Source: Candidatus Latescibacterota bacterium
Lineage (GTDB): Bacteria; Latescibacterota; 4484-107; B68-G9
Direction of reading: 5' to 3'
NCBI GenBank assembly: GCA_012961755.1
Contig: DTYS01000276.1
Coordinates: 1-14,549, forward strand
Length of the DNA: 14,549 bases
Shown: one piece after another, positions 1 through 6,403 of the stretch
Position numbering within the stretch: position 1 is the first letter of the stretch
Layout: each line of letters opens with the position of its first letter
Notes under the pieces: generated by a model
The model's database searches: none
What the model was told of the DNA's origin: nothing
The model's input: only the letters and a program-made list of their open reading frames with translations
Translations under genes and position numbers: made by a program

Positions 1-1467
1 AGGAATAATGTCAACAGTTCTAGAGCTGATGATGCCTTATTTATGATAGGAAAACTTTATACCAGACTATATAAATCCTTCCATAAGAGAACGGATCTTG
101 TTTTAGCCATAAATTATTATAGACGGTTAACCGAGCGTTATCCTTACTCTAACTTAGCTGACGACGCACAATACCAAATAGCTGAGATATTTCTTAAGCT
201 TAAACATAACGTAGGAAAGGCCTATAATGAGTACACCAAAGTGGTTTCAAATTTTCCCTCTGGTGACATGAGAGAAAAGGCCGAGAGGATGTTAGATCAA
301 CTGACTCAAGACAAACCTAAACCCTCAGTTTCTCAGGATAGAAAGACTTATAGCAAAAAGGGGGTGAGGCTGGCTCGTGTCTCTGGTATCAGGCACTGGT
401 CAAGCCCCCACTATACCAGGGTAGTTATTGACATTGACAAGAAGGTATCCTTTAGCAAGCACCTTCTTAAGGAAGATCCGGAGCTTAATAAACCCAGGCG
501 CCTGTATATTGATCTCAAGGATGCCCGGATAGAACCTGGCCTAACATCTGTCCCTATCCATGATGGCCTACTGATACAGGTAAGGGTGGCCCAACACACC
601 CCGAATACTGTGAGGGTAGTTTTAGATACCAAGGCCATCCAGGATTTCAAGGTATTTTCTTTAACCAATCCTTTCAGGATTATTATTGACGTTACAGAAA
701 AAACCCAAAAAGGAATTGGACTGAAAGAGGAAAAGGATATCCACCGAACAGCTACTGCTAAGCCACCGGAATGGGACGTAAAAAGGATAGTTATCGATGC
801 TGGTCATGGAGGGAAGGATCCTGGTGCCCTAGGAAGAAATGGGTTGAAAGAGAAGGATGTGGTCTTAAAAATTGCAAAAAGGCTTAAAGGGAAAATCAGA
901 CAAAGGCTTAACTGCAAGGTCGTGCTCACCAGAAAGGATGATACCTTCTTGCCCCTCGAAGAGCGAACGGCCATTGCCAATACCAAAAAGGCTGATCTCT
1001 TTATCTCCATCCATACCAATGCCCATAAAAATAGAAACTTCTGCGGAATTGAAACCTACTACTTAAACTTAACCACCGATAAGGACGCACTAGAGTTGGC
1101 AGCCAGAGAAAATGCCACTTCGGCCCAAAATATCTCAGATCTCCAGGTGATATTGAGGGACCTAGTTCTTAATTCAATGATTATAAAGTCCAGTGCTCTT
1201 GCCGAATGTATACAAGAGTGTATGGTCCACAGACTTAGGAGAAACTACAAAGATATCAATGACTTGGGGGTCAAACAGGCACCATTTATAGTGCTCATGG
1301 GGGCTAAAATGCCCTCGGTATTAGTGGAGGTATCCTTTATTACCAATAAAAAGGAGGCAAGGAGGCTAACAAATGATAGGTACCTGGATGATATTGCCCA
1401 GGGTATTGCTGACGGGGTTATAAAATATATCAACCAGGTTAAAGCCGCTTCTCTTAGGATTTCTTAA
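1..1467 (+). CDS. N-acetylmuramoyl-L-alanine amidase with TPR and AMIN domains (5' end outside window)
   Basis: This is a zinc amidase that cleaves the bond between MurNAc and the stem peptide of peptidoglycan, presumably in the periplasm during cell separation. The frame is open from base 1. The first ATG (position 43) lies inside a TPR-like helix repeat, so the true start, and any signal peptide, is upstream of the window. Counting from that ATG: tetratricopeptide-like helices at about residues 1-90, an AMIN domain (septum/peptidoglycan targeting) at about 115-218, and an Amidase_3 domain at about 247-465. Zn ligands are visible as H255 (in DAGHGG), E270 and H324 (in SIHTNA), with catalytic E429 in VEVSFITN. 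All key residues are present, so the enzyme looks active. The TPR-AMIN-Amidase_3 order is common in Desulfobacterota-like genomes, which fits the integrase next door but is only a hint. It converges on the next gene with a 14-base overlap. Confidence 0.93.
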   Translation, partial: RNNVNSSRADDALFMIGKLYTRLYKSFHKRTDLVLAINYYRRLTERYPYSNLADDAQYQIAEIFLKLKHNVGKAYNEYTKVVSNFPSGDMREKAERMLDQLTQDKPKPSVSQDRKTYSKKGVRLARVSGIRHWSSPHYTRVVIDIDKKVSFSKHLLKEDPELNKPRRLYIDLKDARIEPGLTSVPIHDGLLIQVRVAQHTPNTVRVVLDTKAIQDFKVFSLTNPFRIIIDVTEKTQKGIGLKEEKDIHRTATAKPPEWDVKRIVIDAGHGGKDPGALGRNGLKEKDVVLKIAKRLKGKIRQRLNCKVVLTRKDDTFLPLEERTAIANTKKADLFISIHTNAHKNRNFCGIETYYLNLTTDKDALELAARENATSAQNISDLQVILRDLVLNSMIIKSSALAECIQECMVHRLRRNYKDINDLGVKQAPFIVLMGAKMPSVLVEVSFITNKKEARRLTNDRYLDDIAQGIADGVIKYINQVKAASLRIS

Positions 1468-2440
1468 GTCTTCTGTAGAGAATCTCTGCAGCCTTTTTTG
1501 CCAACCCTATTACATAATCTCTGCCTTTGGAGGCATTTTCTAAAACTTGAATCCATTCTTCTGGAATTTGGGAATAACCGTAATAGGCTCCGGCTATAGC
1601 ACCCGTCATGGCACCAATAGTATCTGTATCACCACCCAGATTTATCCCTGTTACAACTGCATCTTTAAAGGTGTCTGTGAGTAGAAACGAGGCTATGGCT
1701 GGAGGAACTGCCTCTATAGATCTCACATGGCAAGCAAAACAACGGGCTATATTTTGAATATTGTCCCTGAGCCCCAACTTAGAGATAGATTTTATCTCCA
1801 AAATCCTTTGAACAAAACCGGTATGGATATCTAGAACTTCCTCCATAATCCTATCCAAAAATTCTATCCTTGGGATGGGTATATTCCTAATACCGTAGCT
1901 TACTGCCAAACTTACAGCTATGGCTTGGGCTACTGCGCCAGCAATAGCTTCTGGATGAAGGTGTGTGATTTTACAAGAAAGAATGGCATACCTTTTAACA
2001 TTTTTGATATCATGAAAATAGAAGAATCCTATAGGAGCAATGCGCATAGCTGCACCGTTGCCGAAGCTATCCGTTGCTACTTGATGCCATGGTATCCCCT
2101 TTCTTAAGCGATCCATCAATACATATATCCTTCCACCGTATCCTCTTTCAGGATGGAAATTTTCTAGAAATTTCTTGACAGTAAGGTTGGGATCAAAATC
2201 ACCATTTTCCGCTAAGACTTCTAAAATACCAATCATCATCTCTGTATCATCTGTGTAATACCCTCTGGGGAAACGTCCATCCTCCAATGTGGTCAAAAGC
2301 CCAAACCGTGCCTCAATGGCCGCCCTACCCCACCCTTCTACAGGCATCCCTAAGGTATCCCCCACAAATGTCCCAATAGCCGAACCAATGAATTTATCTT
2401 CCAGGCTCTCCCTGGATAGCAAATGATGTTTCCATTTCAT
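1454..2440 (-). CDS. ADP-ribosylglycohydrolase family protein (DraG-like)
   Basis: A member of the ADP-ribosyl-glycohydrolase fold. These dimetal (Mg/Mn) enzymes remove ADP-ribose from proteins or small molecules in the cytoplasm; the substrate here is unknown. Numbered from the upstream GTG, the visible motifs are GDTLGMPVEG (about 35-44), the metal-binding TDD at 71-73, GNGAAMR (about 136-142) and GGDTDT at 277-282, whose D279 and D281 complete the metal site, followed by GAIAGAYYG. Length (about 330 aa) is normal. The start is uncertain. I chose the ATG at 2440 (protein MKWKHHLL...); an in-frame GTG at 2464 adds MLFFAVVF. Neither has a clear Shine-Dalgarno. The gene is downstream of and co-directional with the integron integrase (gap 42 or 66 bases), so it may be read from the same transcript. 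Its AT-rich composition matches the amidase. Confidence 0.9.
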   Translation of the reverse strand: MKWKHHLLSRESLEDKFIGSAIGTFVGDTLGMPVEGWGRAAIEARFGLLTTLEDGRFPRGYYTDDTEMMIGILEVLAENGDFDPNLTVKKFLENFHPERGYGGRIYVLMDRLRKGIPWHQVATDSFGNGAAMRIAPIGFFYFHDIKNVKRYAILSCKITHLHPEAIAGAVAQAIAVSLAVSYGIRNIPIPRIEFLDRIMEEVLDIHTGFVQRILEIKSISKLGLRDNIQNIARCFACHVRSIEAVPPAIASFLLTDTFKDAVVTGINLGGDTDTIGAMTGAIAGAYYGYSQIPEEWIQVLENASKGRDYVIGLAKKAAEILYRRLKKS

Positions 2441-2506
2441 AAACACTACCGCAAAAAATAGCACAAGATTATGAAACTTAAGGGAGATGGTCTAGCCTGC
2501 CATAGA

Positions 2507-3799
2507 TTATTTATCCAGAGGACTCCGCACCCCCAGGACATTCTTTGCTGCAACATGGGTGTAGACCATTGTAGTTTGCAAGTGTCTATGACCCAGCAGT
2601 TCCTGAATGGTTCTGATGTCGTACCCATTTTCTAGCAGGTGTGTGGCAAAGCTGTGTCTTAGGCTATGGACAGTAGCCCTCTTTGTTATACCTGCCTTTA
2701 TAACTGCGTCTTTAAATGCTCTTTGCAGTGAAGCAGAATGGATGTGATGTCGCCGCACTTTGTGTGTATATGGGTCAACTGAAAGGGATTTTGATGGGAA
2801 AAGCCAGAACCAGCCCCATTCCTTGCCAGCATTTGGATACTTTTTTTCAAGAGCGTCAGGCAAGGCAACACCATCTATGTTCTGGTTACGGTCCTGATCA
2901 TACAATAATCGCACGGATGCCATATGTTTAATGAGGTCGTCTTTGAGCCTTTCAGGAAGCACAGTCCTTCTATCCTGATCTCCTTTACCACCTCTGACAA
3001 TAACGATACTCTGCTCAATGTCCACATCCTTTATTCTAAGCCTCAGGCACTCAATCAGACGAAGCCCGCATCCATAGATCAGCATGGCCATAAGTCTGTG
3101 AATTCCTGACATATGGTCAAAAATTGTCTCAACTTCTTTAACTGTAAGCACTACAGGAAGACGGCGTTTATATCTTGCTCTAACAGCATGGAGCATGTTT
3201 TCAATGTCTTTTTGAAGTACATGTCTGTATACAAACAAAATGGCATTCAAAGCCTGGTTCTGGGTGGCTGGTGCAACTCTCTTTTCAACAGCGAGATGGG
3301 TGAGAAAGTCCTGAAGGTCTGTTCCTTCCAGATCCTGTGGCAGCTTTTCTCCAACAAAACCCCGGAAATGACGTAACCACCCTAGATATGTTTTCTCAGT
3401 GTTTATCGACCTGTGACGGAGCCTGATAGCCTTGTGGGTCTTTTCTTCAAGCCTTCTCCATTCATCTTCAGAATTTAATGAGTTTCTTGACCGTCCGTGC
3501 TCTCTCCCAGAAAGAAAAAAGTTGTACAATCTAAGTGCATAGTCGGCTTGTTTTACCTGCCAATCTTCATGTTTTTTGGAAAGATGTTTTAAGAAATGGT
3601 GCCTTTGATCAGTGTTTAAGGTGTGAGTGATCTGATGTTGAAGGTAAGTGTAACAATCTGAAACCCATTTGATGTAATAAGGGACATGTTCGGTTTTGAT
3701 ATGCACGGTTTTTATGAGATATTCTCGAAATTGTTTTAACATATTATCAATTGCTTTTTCGGTAAGACTCGCCGGATTTGTTTCATCAATATAATACAA
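2507..3799 (-). CDS. intI: Integron integrase (IntI-type tyrosine recombinase) with N-terminal extension
   Basis: A site-specific tyrosine recombinase of the integron class, which inserts and excises gene cassettes at attI and attC sites. Catalytic residues are complete: R247 (GCGLR), K272 (GGKGDQDR), H378 and R381 (HSLRHSF), H404 (LLGH) and nucleophile Y413 (MVYTHV). The diagnostic integron insertion lies at about 310-352: VALPDALEKKYP, WFWLFPS, then VRRHH. It closely resembles the IntI1 segment as I remember it, and the GVRSPLD tail matches too. The core-binding domain begins near residue 125 (RHRSINTEKTYLGWLRHF). The protein has 430 residues against about 320-340 for classical IntI, owing to an N-terminal extension of about 120 residues that I do not recognise as a named domain. 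The start is a TTG with AAAGAG six bases upstream; the next in-frame ATG is residue 20. No cassette array follows the 5' side, where attI is expected. Confidence 0.93.
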   Translation of the reverse strand: MYYIDETNPASLTEKAIDNMLKQFREYLIKTVHIKTEHVPYYIKWVSDCYTYLQHQITHTLNTDQRHHFLKHLSKKHEDWQVKQADYALRLYNFFLSGREHGRSRNSLNSEDEWRRLEEKTHKAIRLRHRSINTEKTYLGWLRHFRGFVGEKLPQDLEGTDLQDFLTHLAVEKRVAPATQNQALNAILFVYRHVLQKDIENMLHAVRARYKRRLPVVLTVKEVETIFDHMSGIHRLMAMLIYGCGLRLIECLRLRIKDVDIEQSIVIVRGGKGDQDRRTVLPERLKDDLIKHMASVRLLYDQDRNQNIDGVALPDALEKKYPNAGKEWGWFWLFPSKSLSVDPYTHKVRRHHIHSASLQRAFKDAVIKAGITKRATVHSLRHSFATHLLENGYDIRTIQELLGHRHLQTTMVYTHVAAKNVLGVRSPLDK

Positions 3800-3825
3800 G
3801 TTTAGCTCTTTAAATAATGAGGTGT

Positions 3826-3894
3826 AAATTTCAATTCACTCGATTGATAGATTAGCGCGTAACCTTCGTAATTTACTCGATGTAATTGAATTCT
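3826..3894. other. Candidate attI-like repeat region upstream of the integrase
   Basis: A 12-base direct repeat occurs at 3833-3844 (AATTCACTCGAT) and 3870-3881 (AATTTACTCGAT), 11 of 12 identical and 37 bases apart. It is enclosed by a short inverted repeat, TTCAATT at 3830-3836 and AATTGAA at 3884-3890. Known attI sites lie just upstream of intI and contain imperfect direct repeats bound by the integrase, so position and layout fit. However, I see no convincing GTTRRRY crossover core, and the region runs into the composition break. This is a suggestion only. Confidence 0.3.
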
Positions 3895-4394
3895 TCCACT
3901 CCAAGTATCCGCAGAGGGCCATCCACGAGGGCCAGGGCGGTCCTCTCCGGAGGTAAGGAACCCGCCATATCAGCCAGGGCCTCCCTCTCCATAACGGAAC
4001 GGAGGAGCGAGACGGTCTCCTGGGAGGCCGGGCTCCCTCCGGGGTGGATGTCCTCGTCCCTGAAGAACAGATAGGGCCTGCCCTCGAGTGTCGGCCTCTC
4101 GCCGGTTCCGTAGTGAAGGGCGACCCTTCCTATGTTTATGAGGTAGCAGAACGAGACCTCGTGCCTATCGGGGTATATCTGGGAGCCGTCGACAGCCAGG
4201 ACCGAGAGCTTTTTGGGCCCTTCCGGGACCTCCCTCGGCTCCAGATCCTCCGAGGGGAAGGCCACGGGCCAAGGGACGTAACTCACCTCTTCCGCCAAAG
4301 TCCCCAGCCTCCCCTTGAGGTTCCTCCAAATCCCTAAGGCCCTGCTCATCCTTCCGAGGACCTTCCTCCTCCCCTCCTCCCTCTCCCTCAACAT
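3873..4394 (-). CDS. NurA-domain nuclease, C-terminally truncated at the composition break
   Basis: This resembles the first half of a NurA-domain protein, a Mn-dependent 5'-3' nuclease that works with HerA-type ATPases in DNA end processing. Visible are the AVDGSQ motif (catalytic D69), YLINIGRVALHYG (about 84-96), the helical R-x(4)-E-like segment near 132-136 and a second acidic motif, LVDGPL (D158). The protein then runs out after 173 residues, ending EEFNYIE. Family members normally continue for roughly 150-250 more residues containing the rest of the active site, so it is probably inactive. The last few codons lie in AT-rich DNA unlike the rest of the gene, so the end is a join, not a natural terminus. 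The ATG at 4394 has no spaced Shine-Dalgarno. The frame is open further upstream and the translation (LLNWGEIGRQIRE) looks family-like, so the real start may be a CTG at 4430 or 4433, behind GGAGG. It is last in the porX-tsaE-DUF523-M20 operon. Confidence 0.75.
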   Translation of the reverse strand: MLREREEGRRKVLGRMSRALGIWRNLKGRLGTLAEEVSYVPWPVAFPSEDLEPREVPEGPKKLSVLAVDGSQIYPDRHEVSFCYLINIGRVALHYGTGERPTLEGRPYLFFRDEDIHPGGSPASQETVSLLRSVMEREALADMAGSLPPERTALALVDGPLRILGVEEFNYIE

Positions 4395-4426
4395 CTCCCT
4401 TATCTGTCGGCCTATCTCCCCCCAGT

Positions 4427-5551
4427 TCAGCAGAGGAACCTCCTCACAAGCTCTCTGTACACCCTGACCGCCCGCAAGATTTCCTCTTCCTTCACGCTCT
4501 CGTCCGTGGCGTGGGCCTGAGAAAGCTCACCTGGGCCGAGGATTATCGTGGGGACGCCCGCTGCCCTGAAGTGCTGCATATCGCAGCAGGCACCGAAGCC
4601 CTCAGGTCCCTCCTGATTCACCCCGCAGACCTCCACAGCGTCCATGGCAGTCCTCACGAGGGGTTCATCGGGGGGTGTGGCAGCGGGCCTTCCCAAAGCT
4701 TCAACTTGCACGTATATCTTGAACCCGAGCTCATCCGAAAGCCTTCCTACGAACTTCTCTACCTCCTCCCTCGCCTCCTCCACGGTCCAAGGGGGGACGA
4801 CCCTTGCGTCCATCTGGAGGAGGCAGGAATCTGGAATCATGTTCGCCTTCTCCCCGGCGCTCACTACGGTGAAGACCAAGGAACAGGGGCCCAGAAGCGG
4901 GTGCTTCCTCTCGGAGAACCTTTCGGACAGGAGCTTCATGCCCGATATCACTCCGGCCGCCCTTAGGATAGGGTTTATCCCCTCTTCGGGTCGGGACGCA
5001 TGCGAAGCCCTCCCAGGGACCGTCAAGGTGATCCTGAGCCTCCCCTTATGGGTCACCGCTACCTTGAGGCTTGTGGGTTCACCAACCACGACCCCGTCCC
5101 CTAAGAAGCCTTGCTCTACGAGCCTTTTGGACCCCATCCCGTCCACCTCCTCCCCGGCCACGGCTGCGAACCTGACCTTTCCCTTCAACCTCTCCCCCGA
5201 GAGCTCGGCCACCGCCACGGCCATAGAGGCGAGGCTTCCCTTCGCATCCACGGTACCCCTCCCGTAGAGCCTGCCCCCGGACTCCCTCATCACGAACGGA
5301 TCTCCGCCCCACAGCTCCTCCCTTCCGGGGGGGACGACGTCCAGGTGGCTGGTGAGGAGGACGGTACGCCCTCCCTCCCCGACCTCAGCCCTGAGGTTCG
5401 CCCTTCCGGGGAGAAACTCGTCCACCTCGACGGGTATCCCCCTACCCTCGAGGTAATCCCTTAGAACCTCGGCCCCCCTAAGCTCGTCCCCGGGAGGGTT
5501 CACAGTCCTTGCGGCCACGAGCTCCCTCAGAAGTTCCACCACTTCTTTCAC
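4427..5551 (-). CDS. M20 family metallopeptidase (ArgE/DapE/ACY1-like deacylase)
   Basis: A dizinc amidohydrolase of the M20 family, which includes acetylornithine deacetylase, succinyl-diaminopimelate desuccinylase and aminoacylases. It hydrolyses an N-acyl amino acid or small peptide in the cytoplasm; the exact substrate cannot be read from sequence. The first metal ligand and its partner are H69 and D71 (SHLDVV), the bridging ligand is D102 (GRGTVDAKG), the catalytic base and ligand are E134 and E135 (AGEEVDGMGS), the next ligand is E158 (VGEPTS) and the last is H347 (SQAHATDES). The dimerisation (lid) domain is about 165-275, with H184 (SHASRP). The length of 374 is normal. The start is GTG at 5551, with GGAGG a few bases upstream inside the end of the previous gene; one base separates the two genes, so they are translationally linked. 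Nothing nearby indicates arginine or lysine synthesis. Confidence 0.9.
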   Translation of the reverse strand: MKEVVELLRELVAARTVNPPGDELRGAEVLRDYLEGRGIPVEVDEFLPGRANLRAEVGEGGRTVLLTSHLDVVPPGREELWGGDPFVMRESGGRLYGRGTVDAKGSLASMAVAVAELSGERLKGKVRFAAVAGEEVDGMGSKRLVEQGFLGDGVVVGEPTSLKVAVTHKGRLRITLTVPGRASHASRPEEGINPILRAAGVISGMKLLSERFSERKHPLLGPCSLVFTVVSAGEKANMIPDSCLLQMDARVVPPWTVEEAREEVEKFVGRLSDELGFKIYVQVEALGRPAATPPDEPLVRTAMDAVEVCGVNQEGPEGFGACCDMQHFRAAGVPTIILGPGELSQAHATDESVKEEEILRAVRVYRELVRRFLC

Positions 5552-5552
5552 T

Positions 5553-5984
5553 TCATCCTCCAGCGGCCCTTAAAGATAGACCGTTCCTCATGAGGAGGGC
5601 GGATGTCACCCCCATGCCCGGCACCTCCCTTCCCTCGACCCAGACGACCCTCACCCCACAGGAGGGGCTCTTGTCCTTGAAGATGACCTCCTTTACCCCG
5701 AGCAGACGGGCTATGCGCAGGACCTCCTCCGCACCCCTGAGGAAGAAGTCAGTCACATCCACCCCCTCTTCGGAGACCACCCTCGCCCTTCCGTCAAGGA
5801 CGTCTTCCCCGTCCCCCCCTACGAACTCGGCCCTGGACCTCGGGGTAGGGAGGCCTCCGAGCTGTTCAGGACAGACCGGCACTGCTTCCCCTCCCGCCAG
5901 AAGTTCCAACACCTTCGGGTCCTCCCTGTCCCCCCCATCGTACCTGCACCTCACCCCGGCCAGACATGCGCTCACGATGTACAT
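5553..5984 (-). CDS. DUF523 family protein
   Basis: A 143-residue protein of the DUF523 family, a widespread small cysteine-rich family of unknown molecular function. Family signatures are complete: SACLAGVRCRYDG at the N-terminus (C7 and C13 in the CLAG...C motif), VPVCPEQLGGLPTPR (about 36-50), and FKDKSPSCG near residues 101-109. The conserved cysteines suggest metal or cluster binding or a thiol role, but that is inference. The start ATG has a strong Shine-Dalgarno (GAGGAGGGG) just upstream, inside the end of tsaE, with which it overlaps by 13 bases. It ends one base before the M20 peptidase, so it is an internal gene of the porX operon. No cytoplasmic or membrane signal other than a plain soluble protein is visible. 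Confidence 0.92.
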   Translation of the reverse strand: MYIVSACLAGVRCRYDGGDREDPKVLELLAGGEAVPVCPEQLGGLPTPRSRAEFVGGDGEDVLDGRARVVSEEGVDVTDFFLRGAEEVLRIARLLGVKEVIFKDKSPSCGVRVVWVEGREVPGMGVTSALLMRNGLSLRAAGG

Positions 5985-6403
5985 CCTCCCCTCCTCAGAA
6001 CTATCTCCCTCTCGCCCATCCCGAGCCTTCTGAGGTGGACCCAGATCGCTCCCTCCGGCCAGAGGGGGCCGGCCCTTTCAGGCCATTCCACAAGGCAGAC
6101 CCCGTCCCCGTAGAAGTAATCCTCGTAACCTATCTCCTCCAGCTCCCTGAAGTCCTCTATCCTGTATAGGTCCATGTGGTAGACCTTGAACTTTCCCCGG
6201 TATTCTTGAACTATCACGAAGGACGGACTTGTAACCGACTCCTTCACCCCGAGACCCTTACATATCCCCTGGGCCAAGACCGTCTTCCCGGAACCTATAT
6301 CCCCGAAGAGCCCAAGCAGGTCCCCAGGGGAGAGGCCCTCCGCTATCTCCTCCCCGACCTCCCTGGTTTCCTCAGGACAGGATGTGCGCCACACCTTCCT
6401 CAT
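5972..6403 (-). CDS. tsaE: tRNA threonylcarbamoyladenosine biosynthesis ATPase TsaE
   Basis: TsaE is the P-loop ATPase that works with TsaB and TsaD to transfer the threonylcarbamoyl group to A37 of ANN-decoding tRNAs (the t6A modification), in the cytoplasm. The 143 residues match the usual small size of the family. The Walker A motif is GDIGSGKT at residues 34-41. TSPSF (58-62) corresponds to the switch region, DLYR (78-81) and the conserved VEWPER (105-110) follow. The start ATG overlaps the porX stop in an ATGA arrangement, giving translational coupling, and the 3' end overlaps DUF523 by 13 bases. Its partners tsaB and tsaD are not in the window. Placement directly after a PorX-type regulator is unusual for a housekeeping tRNA-modification gene and suggests it is read from the porX promoter at 7974-8002. 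Confidence 0.94.
   Translation of the reverse strand: MRKVWRTSCPEETREVGEEIAEGLSPGDLLGLFGDIGSGKTVLAQGICKGLGVKESVTSPSFVIVQEYRGKFKVYHMDLYRIEDFRELEEIGYEDYFYGDGVCLVEWPERAGPLWPEGAIWVHLRRLGMGEREIVLRRGGCTS

Noticed and set aside
3833..3881. Direct repeats considered as a CRISPR remnant
   Set aside because: Only two copies of a 12-base repeat, too short for CRISPR, and no cas genes.
3873..4440. attC cassette site on the attI side of the integrase
   Set aside because: No RYYYAAC/GTTRRRY pair with an inverted-repeat body; the sequence is coding NurA DNA on the opposite strand and of different composition.
4644..5267. Open frame of 207 codons opposite the M20 peptidase
   Set aside because: Ser/Thr/Pro-rich shadow of a gene with all catalytic motifs; no ribosome site.
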